A stretch of 64,000 nt of DNA, taken from CAZJYC01 sp964550165. GTDB lineage: Bacteria; Acidobacteriota; Aminicenantia; Aminicenantales; Aminicenantaceae. The notes beneath the pieces were generated by a model that was given only the letters and a program-made list of their open reading frames with translations, did not search any database and was not told the DNA's origin. The position numbers and the translations under genes were made by a program. Location of the stretch: contig CAZJYC010000001.1 in the NCBI GenBank assembly GCA_964550165.1, positions 97,309 to 161,308 on the forward strand. Direction: 5' to 3'. Below are positions 52,325 through 61,328 of the stretch, in pieces (the first letter of the stretch is position 1; each line of letters starts with the position of its first letter).

Positions 52325-53659
52325 ATGAATGAAACCAAACAAACCGAAGACAGGGATTATTTTCATGGATTTTCAAGAAGGGATTTTGTGAAGTATCTGC
52401 TCGCAGCTTCTGCGCTCTCTCTCTCTGCTCTGAATAAGTTAAATGCCGCTATTTATCAGAGCATCACCTCGCTCAACCAGAAATACATCGAGGATGAATC
52501 GCCAGACGGGGTTTACTGGGATGAGCTGAGCAAACATTTCCTCTTCGAAGAGGGAATCATCATGATGAACAACGGCACTCTCGGACCGATGCCCAAGCCT
52601 GTTTTTAACTCTTTGATGAAATATTTCCGGGTTCAGGTTACCAATCCTTTTGACTGCTACAATTTTATTCCCAGGAAGAAAGAGGAGGTGCGGAATAAAG
52701 TTGCTCAATTCATAGGCGCTTCCCGCGAAGATGTCGTTATCACCAGAAACACCACCGAGGGCATGAATTTTGTCGCCAACGGTCTGGATATGAAGGAAGG
52801 CGATGAGGTTCTCCTCTCGACCATGGAGCATCCCGGCGGGATCAATCCCTGGAAGCTCAAGGAGAAAAGATACGGAATCGTCATCAAAGAGGTGCCCATC
52901 GGGCTTCCTCCCAAGAATGTCGATGAGATTGTCTCTGCTTTCGAAAAAACTATCACTCCGAAAACAAAAATCATCAGCATCAGCCATACGGTGTTCATTT
53001 CCGGTCTGATCGCACCGCTTAGTGAATTGAGCAAGATGGCCCATGAGAAAGGAGTTCTTGTTCTTGCCGACAGCGCCCATGGCATAGGAATGCTCAATCT
53101 CAATATGAAAGCCCTGGGAGTGGATTTCTTTGCCAGCAGCCCTTACAAGTGGCTGGGCGCACCCACGGGCGTTGGCGTGCTCTATGTCAAAAAAGACGTT
53201 CAGGAAAATCTCTGGCCGACGATCGCTTCAGGCGGCTGGGACTTCTACAAAGACTCCAGGAAATACGAGACCGTGGGCCAGAGAGCTGATGCCCTGACCT
53301 TAGCCCTGGGAGAGGCCATTGATTTTCAGAATGCCGTAGGCAAGGAGAGGATTGAAAGAAGGATTAAAACGCTCGCTGGCTATCTTAAACGGGAATTGAG
53401 CAAGATTCCAGGTGTAAAACTTCATACCTCGCAGGATCCTTATCTCAGCGGAGGGTTGACTGCCTTCTCTGTCGAGGGGCTTGATCCTGAAAGGATAGTC
53501 GACTATGTCCGGGAAAAATACAACATTGTGGTCAGGACAATCGGGAGCCAAAAGGCTGGAACTTACGGAGTGAGAGTCTCGACGCCCATCTATGTTTCCT
53601 TCAAACATATCGATATGCTCGTCGAAGGAGTCAGGCACCTGGCTCAGCGCAGAAGCTGA
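52325..53659 (+). CDS. Exported class V aminotransferase (cysteine desulfurase/IPN-epimerase-like)
   Basis: 444 aa. The first 45 residues hold FSRRDFVKYLLAASALSLSAL, a twin-arginine-like signal. PLP fold: NNGTLGPMPKPV, TRNTTEGMNFVANGL, STMEHPGGINPW, ISHTVFISGLIAPL, ADSAHGIGML, and the Schiff-base Lys in SSPYKWLGAPTGVGVLYV. It resembles isopenicillin-N epimerase-like class V enzymes. A Tat signal suits a protein folded with its cofactor before export. Substrate unknown. Confidence 0.85.
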   Translation: MNETKQTEDRDYFHGFSRRDFVKYLLAASALSLSALNKLNAAIYQSITSLNQKYIEDESPDGVYWDELSKHFLFEEGIIMMNNGTLGPMPKPVFNSLMKYFRVQVTNPFDCYNFIPRKKEEVRNKVAQFIGASREDVVITRNTTEGMNFVANGLDMKEGDEVLLSTMEHPGGINPWKLKEKRYGIVIKEVPIGLPPKNVDEIVSAFEKTITPKTKIISISHTVFISGLIAPLSELSKMAHEKGVLVLADSAHGIGMLNLNMKALGVDFFASSPYKWLGAPTGVGVLYVKKDVQENLWPTIASGGWDFYKDSRKYETVGQRADALTLALGEAIDFQNAVGKERIERRIKTLAGYLKRELSKIPGVKLHTSQDPYLSGGLTAFSVEGLDPERIVDYVREKYNIVVRTIGSQKAGTYGVRVSTPIYVSFKHIDMLVEGVRHLAQRRS

Positions 53660-53804
53660 CAAAAGAATAAACGGCATAGGGAACTTTTCAAGATGGAGCC
53701 CTTTTACGGCTTCAAGTCTCATTATTATATCGAGCTCCGGCTCAGTCCAAAGGTCTCGGCGATAGGTGTTTTCCGGATTAGATAATGAGAGGGAGCCTTC
53801 TCTT

Positions 53805-54563
53805 TTAAAAAATATGGATAGAAATGCCGGCTTGCTCGACAAGTTCTTTGATCATGTTCAATTCACCATCCGTGGCTGGCTTGAGGTGATTGCCAGGATA
53901 GCTCCTATCTGCGGTATAAAGCTGAACCAGAGCGGGCTGAATCTTCTTCAGCCTTTCAATCCAGGCCTCGATGTTTTCGGAATCCATGTTTCCGGATTGG
54001 CCTGAACAGAAAAGGGCTTGGATGATGACATCATCCAGGCCGGCCAACCCATCGCTAATGGCTTCCAGGCTGACTCCTCTGCAGGGCTGATTGTATCTTT
54101 TAAAAACATCAGCAGAGCCGCAGTCAAGCTTCATGATTCTCAAATCAAGTCTGGACAGAGCTTTCCTTACCGGCTCCTCAAAGACAAGGGCAGAGTTTGA
54201 GAGAACGGCAGTTTTTGCCCCGGCCGCAAACTCATCGCGGACAGCCTTCACCTCCTCCACGATCTCACCAAAATCCGGATGCAAAGTTGGCTCTCCGTTT
54301 CCTGAAAAAGTGATGTAGGCTGGCAAAACAGACATCGCCGCCAGTGCCTCTCTCAGAGCGTCTTTCACCTCTTTAGCCGAGGGGAGTTTTAACTCCGGGC
54401 CTGGCCGCGTGGTGTGAAATTTTGTCCATCCGTACTGACAGTAGACGCAGTTGAAAGGACAGAGTTTTCTCCCTGATGGCAAAATGTTCAATCCCAGCGA
54501 GCGGCCTAACCTTCTCGAGTTGATTGGACCGTAGATGATTCCCTTCTTGAGACTTAGGAGCAC
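53805..54563 (-). CDS. Radical SAM protein (COG0731-like)
   Basis: 252 aa. IYGPINSRRLGRSLGLNILPSGRK, the cluster motif CPFNCVYCQYG (CxxxCxxC), and FSGNGEPTLHPDF define this radical SAM group, related to wybutosine-synthesis-like proteins. Substrate unknown. The gene overlaps the MocR gene by 10 bases, so the two are co-expressed. Near the C-terminus it lacks a SPASM-type Cys set. Confidence 0.85.
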   Translation of the reverse strand: MLLSLKKGIIYGPINSRRLGRSLGLNILPSGRKLCPFNCVYCQYGWTKFHTTRPGPELKLPSAKEVKDALREALAAMSVLPAYITFSGNGEPTLHPDFGEIVEEVKAVRDEFAAGAKTAVLSNSALVFEEPVRKALSRLDLRIMKLDCGSADVFKRYNQPCRGVSLEAISDGLAGLDDVIIQALFCSGQSGNMDSENIEAWIERLKKIQPALVQLYTADRSYPGNHLKPATDGELNMIKELVEQAGISIHIF

Positions 54564-56047
54564 TTTTTTACTCCTTTTCGCAATTCATGCAAAGCTTTTC
54601 CCAGTCGGGTCACACCTTCCTTGATCTCTTTCTCATCGATCCTGGCAATGGATAAGCGGAAATATCTAGAAGGCTGGCTTTTCGGAAAGTAATAGCTTCC
54701 TGGGGAGACGATAACGCCATAGCGGGACATGAATTCATAAACCTCTGCTTCCTTCAATTTCCTGGGAATTCTGACCCAGATCGTGTATCCTCCTGTGGGC
54801 TTGGTCCACTGGACAGTTTTGGGAAAGCATTCCTCCATAGCCTTCAGGGCAACCTGCATCCGGTTGCGGAAGACACGGTGGAGCCGCTTTAAATGCAGGT
54901 CATAATAGCCCCGGTTCAAGAAATCATAGAGAACCATCTGAACAAGATTGCCGCTGGTCAGGTCGGAGAAGCGTTTGATGGCTGTGATTCTGGCTATGCA
55001 TTCCCTGTCAGCCGTGACCCAGCCGATTCTCAGTCCAGGGAAGAGAGCCTTGGAAAAGGTGCCGAGGTAGATGACGATATTCTTGTCGTCGATGGATTTT
55101 ATGGGGAGAGGGACCTTGCCGAAGTATTTCATGTCTTCTTCGAATCCATCCTCGACGATTGGAATTTTATGCCTGACGCAAATGCGGAGCAGCCTTTCCC
55201 GGTGCTGGTGGGAGGTGGTGATGCCCGTCGGGTTCTGGAAATTGGGAATCGTGTAGACAAAGCTTATTTTTTCTTTATCTAAAAATTTGTCCAGATAGCC
55301 GAGGTCCATTCCGTCCTCTTTCATCAGGATTTTTGCCATTTTGAGGCCGTTGAATCGGAAAAGAGGAATAACGTTGGCATAGGTTGGGGCTTCAACAGCA
55401 ACCTTTTTATCCGGAGCGGCAAACAGGCGGCAGACCAGGTCTATGGCTTGCTGAGCGCCGTTGGTGATGAGAATCTCCTGCTCAGAGACCGAGATGCCGT
55501 GAAGGCGCAGGCGCCGGGCGAGAAGCTGGCGCAGGGGCAAAAAGCCTTGATAGGTTCCGTACTGGAGAGAATCAGGCCCGAAGTCTTGGAGGACACGCCT
55601 GACGCATCTTCGGAACTCGGCCAGGGGATAGAGGCGGGGGTCAAGGTCGAGCTGGGAGATGTTAATGGCTTTGCCGTTTGTATTCTGGGAAAGAGGCCTT
55701 TCCGGTGAATAGCGCAGGAAAAGCTCATAAATTGTGTTGGCTGGAGTGTTTGAAAATTTTTCCCAGGCGATTAGGCTTCTCCTTTCCGGATTGTAATCAA
55801 CCTCTTTGCTCCGCTTCTGAACCCGGTTGTAGGAGCCGGGTCTTGACTGAAGGTATCCCATTGCCTGGAGCTCCTCGTAGGCACGAACGACCGTGAAGCG
55901 GTTCACTCCCAGCTTTTTTGCCAAGCTCCTGGATGAGGGGAGCGGCTGGTTGACTTTCATCATGCCTTGATCGATGAGGATTTTTACTTCCTCAATGATC
56001 TGTTTGTATAGGGGTTCCGGCTTGGCTCTGTCGATTTTCAGAAGCAT
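54554..56047 (-). CDS. MocR-type regulator (GntR HTH plus aminotransferase-like domain)
   Basis: 497 aa. Residues 10-75 are a GntR winged helix (PLYKQIIEEVKILID...LPSSRSLAKKLGVNRFTVVRAYEEL). Then comes a class I aminotransferase-like domain with ITNGAQQAIDLVCRLFA, EAPTYANVIPLF, YTIPNFQNPTG and the PLP Lys in LGTFSKALFPGLRIGW. Such proteins sense PLP or amino compounds and control nearby genes. The start ATG 56047 faces the duplicated segment upstream of the sigma gene. Confidence 0.9.
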   Translation of the reverse strand: MLLKIDRAKPEPLYKQIIEEVKILIDQGMMKVNQPLPSSRSLAKKLGVNRFTVVRAYEELQAMGYLQSRPGSYNRVQKRSKEVDYNPERRSLIAWEKFSNTPANTIYELFLRYSPERPLSQNTNGKAINISQLDLDPRLYPLAEFRRCVRRVLQDFGPDSLQYGTYQGFLPLRQLLARRLRLHGISVSEQEILITNGAQQAIDLVCRLFAAPDKKVAVEAPTYANVIPLFRFNGLKMAKILMKEDGMDLGYLDKFLDKEKISFVYTIPNFQNPTGITTSHQHRERLLRICVRHKIPIVEDGFEEDMKYFGKVPLPIKSIDDKNIVIYLGTFSKALFPGLRIGWVTADRECIARITAIKRFSDLTSGNLVQMVLYDFLNRGYYDLHLKRLHRVFRNRMQVALKAMEECFPKTVQWTKPTGGYTIWVRIPRKLKEAEVYEFMSRYGVIVSPGSYYFPKSQPSRYFRLSIARIDEKEIKEGVTRLGKALHELRKGVKKCS

Positions 56048-56139
56048 CGGAAGGCTCCTTGAATCAGGTGTTCACTGTGAATATAGAACCTTAATTGGTA
56101 TCCGTCAACAGCCAATTTTTTAATATTTTCAATAATCCA

Positions 56140-56430
56140 ATTTCGCCGGCTGTCCTCCAGAAAAATTCTCCTGAAGCAATCGTCATCCCGGAGTCGATGA
56201 AGATGATGCTGCGAGAGGTGATGATTATTGTTGCATTCACACCGGCTTTTTTCCTCCAGCGCTGATAGTCTTTTTCAAAAGGAGCAAATTGAATGCCAAG
56301 CCAGAAACATCCGGCTCTCCCTGTAGCTTTCCTTGGAAGAGAAAGAAATGTTTCCTATCTGTAAGAAACTTTTACGCTCTTCTTGCTTCTTCGGGAAGGA
56401 GCGGAACGCGAGCCTGCCACAAAAATCCTT
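56140..56430 (+). repeat. Duplicated segment with internal deletion
   Basis: Bases 56140-56257 match 59823-59940, inside the metallo-beta-lactamase-fold gene. Bases 56247-56430 match 61328-61512, the upstream region of the gene at 60189-61328. The joint is at TTTTTTCCTC, present at both source sites, so about 1.4 kb were lost at a short homology. It carries no intact gene. It fills most of the gap between the MocR start and the sigma gene, and its right end supplies the sigma gene's upstream region. Confidence 0.7.
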
Positions 56431-56448
56431 TTTATTCGTCTTAAGATA

Positions 56449-57006
56449 ATGAATAATTATCCTGCGGAGATGAGAAAAAGAGAAACGAAGGCCTCAAGGC
56501 AGGAAAGTCTGGAAAAGGCTTTTGACTATTTCTACAGAGAGTATTTTCCTGCGATTTATAGGTATGCCTTCCGCCTGGTCGGAGATTTCGAGGAGTCAGG
56601 ACAGTTGGCTCAGCAGACGTTTACAAAGCTCTTAGGTGTTTACACGTCCAACTCAACCATTGAAAACCCAAAGGCTTTGGTTTACCGAATCGCCACGAAT
56701 CTCTGTTTTGATTATTTGAGAAAAAAAAGAGTGGTCAACGAGGCAATGAATAACGGAGTTTTATACCATAACAGGCAAAACAATCTGGATGAAGAATTCA
56801 TAAAGAAGCAAAGATCTGAAACCGTGAGAAAGGCTTTGTTGAATCTTTCTAAAAGAGACCAGGAGTGCCTCCTTCTCTATCAAGAAGGATTTTCTTATGC
56901 CGAAATCGCCGAGACGATGAAGATAAAAAAGACTTCGGTGGGCAAATTGCTATCCAGGGCTACTGAGAAATTAGCGCGCATTATTAAAACAGGAGAAAGG
57001 CAATGA
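56449..57006 (+). CDS. ECF-type RNA polymerase sigma factor
   Basis: 185 aa from ATG 56449; the frame opens further back at 56383 inside the duplicated segment. Region 2: AFDYFYREYFPAIYRYAFRLVGDFEESGQLAQQTFTKLL, with YRIATNLCFDYLRKKR. Region 4: LSKRDQECLLLYQEGFSYAEIAETMKIKKTSVGKLLSRATEKLARI. Standard ECF layout. The anti-sigma gene follows with a 4-base overlap. Clear ribosome binding sites are lacking before 56449. Confidence 0.88.
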   Translation: MNNYPAEMRKRETKASRQESLEKAFDYFYREYFPAIYRYAFRLVGDFEESGQLAQQTFTKLLGVYTSNSTIENPKALVYRIATNLCFDYLRKKRVVNEAMNNGVLYHNRQNNLDEEFIKKQRSETVRKALLNLSKRDQECLLLYQEGFSYAEIAETMKIKKTSVGKLLSRATEKLARIIKTGERQ

Positions 57007-57521
57007 AATGTTTGAAGAAAAAAAATATCAGAGAATTCCTTGATGGCGAAGTGACCCTGAAAGAAAGGGGAAAGATAGAGGGACATCTTTCTCTTTGCCC
57101 AAAATGCAAAAAAGCTTTGAAAAAAACTGAAGAGGAAATCCATTTTGTGAAAGATCAAATGGAATGCTTGGCTCCTCTAACAATCCCTTATCAGATTCCA
57201 ATCTTTGCTAAAGAAATCAAGGATAAAGAGAAAATCAGGCCATCTCTCAAGAGGCTAGTGCTTTTTCCAGTTAGGATTCCAGCCTTTGTGCTAATTTTAA
57301 TGGGCGTTTTAATCTTGGCCATGGCCGTCGTGCTTTTTTCCAAAAATCTGAAATGGTCTCAACATGAATTTCTTCGGATACCGAAATCCGAGGAGAGCAC
57401 ACTTTGTATCTCTTTTGAAAAAGGGGCTCAATTCATATCCTTGGATTTGGACTTGAGTCAATTTAAACCAATAGAGGATCCCCAAATCATTGTTTTGAGG
57501 GAGGTTGGAAAGTATGAGTAA
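57003..57521 (+). CDS. Zinc-finger anti-sigma factor
   Basis: 172 aa. N-terminal ZAS-type motif GHLSLCPKCKKAL (HxxxCxxC) in residues 25-40, one transmembrane segment (VLILMGVLILAMAVVLF, about 97-113), and a periplasmic end of about 55 residues. It should hold the ECF sigma at the membrane until a signal arrives. Overlaps the sigma gene (ATGA) and the next gene's start by 8 bases. Confidence 0.85.
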   Translation: MKCLKKKNIREFLDGEVTLKERGKIEGHLSLCPKCKKALKKTEEEIHFVKDQMECLAPLTIPYQIPIFAKEIKDKEKIRPSLKRLVLFPVRIPAFVLILMGVLILAMAVVLFSKNLKWSQHEFLRIPKSEESTLCISFEKGAQFISLDLDLSQFKPIEDPQIIVLREVGKYE

Positions 57522-58686
57522 AAAAATTCTAGGATTTGTGACAGCTTTACTTTTATTCACCTTTTTCATTGAGGGCTCAAATTTTAACCGCTGCCAGGAG
57601 AAGAGAGAAGAAAAGCAAAAAAAAGAAGTCAAGGTCAGGAAGAAAGGCGGAGGAGTGGAAGGCGGTGTTATCGGTGGGGTTTTGGGAGGAGTTGAGGGGG
57701 GCGTTACGGGTGGGGTTGAGGGAGGCGTTGTCGGAGGAGTGGAAGGTGGTGTGCAGGGAGGAGTCATAGGTGGGGTATTGAAATCCGTCGAGGAAGATTT
57801 CATTAAAGAACCGAAGAAAATTATCGAACTATGGATTGAACATATAGAGATCAGGCCGACAGAGACAATCTTCTTAAAAGGAAAAAGTAGGCTTAAGACA
57901 GAAAGCGGGATAGCCGTTACCTATGAAGTTTCGAGCTCTTTGTTTCCTTTTAAAGGCATAGAGGTTGAACTCTTGCCTGTGATCATCGAGGAAGAAGGAG
58001 TTAAGGTCCAAATGAAATTATCCAAGGAGCGCAAAATCAAACGCACGATTGATGAGCAAAAAGGAATCGATCTGAAAATCAAGTTATCGCAGGAAGGAAA
58101 AATCATAAAAGAGGAAACCGTCTTTACCAGAAACCTTGAGCCGGTCATTGTTGAAATTTTTGAGAAAAAAGATGAGTATCTGAAACTTGCCGAGAAGATT
58201 ACTCCTCTTGTCCAGGTCATCAATCCCCCTGTCACCTATGGCGAGCCAATAAGAAAGATAGAGATGATAAATCATCTTCTTCTGATGAATGGCGAACTGG
58301 TGATGGGTGGCAAAGGTAATTACCTTTCTGGAGAAGCGTCCTCTGAGGATCGATTTTTAATCCTGTATTATTACTTAAAAGACAAAGGAATTTATGTTTT
58401 GAGCTTTAAGCCTTTTGAGGGTGCTGAGCCCCTAGGGGTTGTCAGGGACAATGTCATCAAGATCAAACACAACGATGATTATTTTGAATGGATTTCCATG
58501 AAGCCTATCCTGCCTGAGGGCAAGTGGCAGGTCTGGATCAGGAATAATCCTGATTATGATCCCGAAAAAGCTGCAAATGAGAGGGGAGTTGATAAGAAAA
58601 GGTTGTTGTTTTTTGAAAAAGGGCGAAATTGGGCAGGAATTGCAGTCGGTGAGGAGTCGAGATTATTGAAAGATTTTTTCAAGTAG
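57514..58686 (+). CDS. Secreted protein with Gly-Gly-Val repeat tract, ECF operon
   Basis: 390 aa from ATG 57514, with GGGAGG 9 bases upstream. Signal peptide about 22 residues. Residues 46-89 are eleven GGVx tetrapeptides (x = E, I, L, E, T, E, V, E, Q, I, L). The rest holds no family I recognise: a beta-rich part (IELWIEHIEIRPTETIFLKGKSR) and a C-terminal part with FEWISMKPILPEGKWQVWIRNNPDYDP. Being third in the sigma/anti-sigma operon, it may sense the signal or be the main output. Confidence 0.75.
   Translation: MSKKILGFVTALLLFTFFIEGSNFNRCQEKREEKQKKEVKVRKKGGGVEGGVIGGVLGGVEGGVTGGVEGGVVGGVEGGVQGGVIGGVLKSVEEDFIKEPKKIIELWIEHIEIRPTETIFLKGKSRLKTESGIAVTYEVSSSLFPFKGIEVELLPVIIEEEGVKVQMKLSKERKIKRTIDEQKGIDLKIKLSQEGKIIKEETVFTRNLEPVIVEIFEKKDEYLKLAEKITPLVQVINPPVTYGEPIRKIEMINHLLLMNGELVMGGKGNYLSGEASSEDRFLILYYYLKDKGIYVLSFKPFEGAEPLGVVRDNVIKIKHNDDYFEWISMKPILPEGKWQVWIRNNPDYDPEKAANERGVDKKRLLFFEKGRNWAGIAVGEESRLLKDFFK
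57649..57780 (+). repeat. Eleven 12-bp units coding GGVx
   Basis: In-frame tandem units of about 12 bases (GGN GGN GTN NNN) with degenerate third positions. The codon variety argues for selection on protein sequence, not recent slippage. Glycine-rich GGVxGGVx tracts appear in envelope and TonB-like proteins of Acidobacteria-type genomes. Confidence 0.75.
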
Positions 58687-58749
58687 ATAAATCAATACAT
58701 ATTGCCGTAATAAATTTTGCGACCTTACCACAGCGAGTAGCAAGAAGCT

Positions 58750-58823
58750 AAAATATTTTGATTTTCTGTCCTCAGGAGGATACTTTCTGTCCTGTTTTTA
58801 AACACTTTTTAAGGATTTTTCCC
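58750..58823 (+). repeat. Copy of the sigma-54-type upstream region (remnant)
   Basis: Closely matches 63799-63873. It contains TGTCCTCAGGAGGATA (58767-58782), a near-palindrome with the same TGTCC-N6-GGAnA plan as TGTCCGCAGGCGGACA at 63816, plus a second TGTCC (58788) and GTTTTTAAACAC. The -24/-12 promoter found at 63906 has been lost here. Confidence 0.6.
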
Positions 58824-58825
58824 TC

Positions 58826-58945
58826 CCCAAAAAATATTTCGGCGAGGAAGACCCCCTCGGCAAAGTCTTGACTGTGAATAACCGCACAGATTTCAGGGTT
58901 ATCGGCATTCTGAAAAACATCCAGAAAGCATTTCTATCGCTTTGA
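58826..58945 (+). pseudogene. MacB/FtsX-type ABC permease fragment
   Basis: In frame from the copy above: PKKYFGEEDPLGKVLTVNN, then RTDFRVIGILKNIQ, then a stop. This is the periplasmic-core segment of MacB-like permeases ('K-Y-F-G-x-E-D-P-x-G-K'). The start of the gene and the permease helices are missing, so this is a relic of a deleted gene. Confidence 0.6.
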
Positions 58946-59147
58946 GCTCTCAAAAAGAAGACCGGATCTTGGCGCTGCCTTGCCAGTGCAGGAGCCCATC
59001 AGGATCTGGGAAAAGGTCTCTGATGAGCTAAATCGCCTGTCCTCTGCAGAGCGTAAAACCTTCAAGGCAATCTCCCAGATTTTTGGAGTTGATATTTATG
59101 TTCGAACTCGAAAAGGAGGAGAACTGATCCGTATCAGTCATGGTTAG
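58914..59147 (+). pseudogene. Short frame without start codon
   Basis: A 77-codon open frame in another phase reads ...FELSKRRPDLGAALPVQEP, then RIWEKVSDELNRLSSAERK, then ISQIFGVDIYVRTRKGGEL and a stop. There is no start codon or ribosome binding site. It may be the tail of a lost gene. The rest of the 592-base gap to 59278 holds nothing I can support. Confidence 0.3.
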
Positions 59148-59278
59148 ATTTTAGATGGCAAGATGATCCTCTGGCGCACAATTTTTCGTGATGATACTTT
59201 ATTATTCCACGTGGGCTGGATTGAAAGAGGGATAAAAAGAATTTTTCAAGTCAAAAAAATTCTTTGAAAAGAAGGCAC

Positions 59279-60142
59279 TCAGAGGAGACTTTTTAAATAG
59301 GCAATGTTGCGATCAAGCTCTTGCTTGGAGCATAATTTCCCGTGGCCCGGGACAACAGCGCCGACGGCCAACTGTTTGAGTCGTTCAAGCTGGGCTATCC
59401 ATGTCTTCCATTCCGCCGGCCTTCCGAACCGGGTATTCGGCTGCATGCCCTCGTAGACTGTGTCTCCGGCAAAAAGTGTTCGGGATCTCGGATGGTAGAC
59501 AGAGATCGCATCCCTGTCATGTCCCGGCGTGACCAGCAAGTGAATCTCATCGCCGTCAATTGTCAAAACAGTATCCTGTTCAATCACCTCGTCCGGAGAT
59601 GAGAGCAAAACATCCCCATATATCAGGTCTTCTTCTTCAGAGCTCAGTTTGTCCATCTCAATGATAAAACGCTTGTAGCGTCCGTTGTCATCCTTAAGCT
59701 CTTCTCTCAGAACGCGGTGGGCAATGACTCTGGCTCCTTTATCCTTGAAGACGCGCATCCCGAAAACATGGTCAGAGTGATGGTGAGTGAGGATCAGGTA
59801 CATATTTTTTTTCCCTTTTGCTATTTCGCCGGCTGTTCTCAAGAGAAATTCTCCTGAGGCAATCGTCATCCCGGAGTCGATGAAGATGATGCTGTGAGAG
59901 GTGATGATTATTCCTGCATTCACACCGGCTTTTTTTCCTCTGGAATGGAAAAGGTTGGTGACAGCATAAACATCCTTTGTTATCCTGTGGACTTCAGGAT
60001 TCCCCAATCCCGGCGGAAGCGGAGCCTCTTTCTGGTTATTTATTTCAAGAGCATAAGTTCGGCTGACCAGAGGAAGGCTGAACAAGAGAAGACTGAACAG
60101 GAGGCCACATCTCCGCTGAAATGATGAAGATCTTTTGCTCAT
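59279..60142 (-). CDS. Secreted metallo-beta-lactamase-fold hydrolase
   Basis: 287 aa. Signal peptide to about residue 31. Zinc motif THHHSDHVFG (HxHxDH), His in TPGHDRDAI, Asp in AGDTVYEGM and His in VPGHGK: a complete two-metal set. The layout suits the quinoprotein-relay or subclass B3-like groups; true beta-lactamase activity cannot be judged. Part of this gene (59823-59940) is duplicated at 56140. Confidence 0.87.
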   Translation of the reverse strand: MSKRSSSFQRRCGLLFSLLLFSLPLVSRTYALEINNQKEAPLPPGLGNPEVHRITKDVYAVTNLFHSRGKKAGVNAGIIITSHSIIFIDSGMTIASGEFLLRTAGEIAKGKKNMYLILTHHHSDHVFGMRVFKDKGARVIAHRVLREELKDDNGRYKRFIIEMDKLSSEEEDLIYGDVLLSSPDEVIEQDTVLTIDGDEIHLLVTPGHDRDAISVYHPRSRTLFAGDTVYEGMQPNTRFGRPAEWKTWIAQLERLKQLAVGAVVPGHGKLCSKQELDRNIAYLKSLL

Positions 60143-60188
60143 TGCGCCCTCCTCCCAAGAATACGGAATTTTAGCGAGAAAGGTTTTT

Positions 60189-61328
60189 TCAATTTGTTCT
60201 GAGAATTAAATCTTTAAGGAATTTATCCAGAGAAGTGCGGCTGGGAGAAGAAATAACAGTTCCGTATTTGTACTGTCTGGTCAATAAAATGACCACAATC
60301 TTTTTCTTCTTGTTGGCCAAATCCCATTGGGCAACCTGATAGATTCCTTTCCCGGTGAAGAAAGCTTTTAGCTGCTCGTTTTCAGGCTCTTTGAACTGAT
60401 AATTTCCCCATATCTTGGAGACTTTTTTATCGTTGAGGGTGAAATATTCCATTCCGTGATTCTCGAATTTATCCACATCTTTTTGGGATTGAATCTCACT
60501 GATGAGATTCTCCCGCGTTTTTTGCTCGATTCCCATCAAGGGCTCTTCTTTTTGAGTTTCTTCGAGAGGAAACCATTTCAGGCAAACAGAGATATTCTGG
60601 TCTGAGCAGAGTCCGAGCAAAGACCCGAGATTCCGATTCCTGATTCCTTCGTATTGAGGATAGGGAACATAGTAAGGGCTTTCAAACATGAACCATTCCT
60701 CAGGGTAATAGAAAGAGAATTGGCATTTGTCTGACTCAAATTTTTGGGCTAAATCCGGGAAGTATTCGACCTTGGCTCCGGGATGGCACTGAATGGTTTT
60801 GGCGGAGCGCATCTCCTTCTCGAAATCCTCCTCTGGGGTTTTCCATTTGAGGTTGTAGTTTGTATCGGCGATGAACTCCCGGCCGCTCTCCAGGCAGTTC
60901 CAGATGATAAACCGGGTATAAAATGATCTGTTTGTCCCATAAGCTTCAGCCCAGGCGGCCTCATGTCCGGCGATTTTGGTCGTCCCTTCTTTTCCAGTGA
61001 ACTCAAATTTAACTCCCCACATTTTGAGCATCCTCTCTTTGACATAATCGACCGTGATTTTCGGCGCCTGAATCGGTCCCCAGTGGATGAGATACATCAG
61101 CCACTTCTGATCAGAAAAGGCGGCTTCTCCGTTGTCTGCGGTGCCTTTAATGTCTTCGTCTTTCCATTGCCAGCCAATATCTTCGAGCTGAATCTCAAGG
61201 TCGGACTTTTGCTTGATGAGAGAGACAAGATCGTCCACTTTGGCCTGTTGTTTTTCTTGGGAGAAACACAAGGCTGAGATGAAAAATAGAATGAGGAAGC
61301 CGCTGAACATTTTTGGCTGTTGCTTCAT
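60189..61328 (-). CDS. Secreted hypothetical protein
   Basis: 379 aa from ATG 61328; GGAGGAAAAAA is just upstream, and the longer frame from 61382 lies in the repeated segment. Signal peptide about 23 residues (MFSGFLILFFISALCFSQE). The mature protein is mixed alpha/beta, with KCQFSFYYPEEWFMFESPYY recalling PsbP/DUF1795-type domains ('F-S-Y-P-x-x-W'). Function unknown. It probably shares a transcript with the downstream metallo-beta-lactamase-fold gene (46 bases apart). Confidence 0.7.
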   Translation of the reverse strand: MKQQPKMFSGFLILFFISALCFSQEKQQAKVDDLVSLIKQKSDLEIQLEDIGWQWKDEDIKGTADNGEAAFSDQKWLMYLIHWGPIQAPKITVDYVKERMLKMWGVKFEFTGKEGTTKIAGHEAAWAEAYGTNRSFYTRFIIWNCLESGREFIADTNYNLKWKTPEEDFEKEMRSAKTIQCHPGAKVEYFPDLAQKFESDKCQFSFYYPEEWFMFESPYYVPYPQYEGIRNRNLGSLLGLCSDQNISVCLKWFPLEETQKEEPLMGIEQKTRENLISEIQSQKDVDKFENHGMEYFTLNDKKVSKIWGNYQFKEPENEQLKAFFTGKGIYQVAQWDLANKKKKIVVILLTRQYKYGTVISSPSRTSLDKFLKDLILRTN

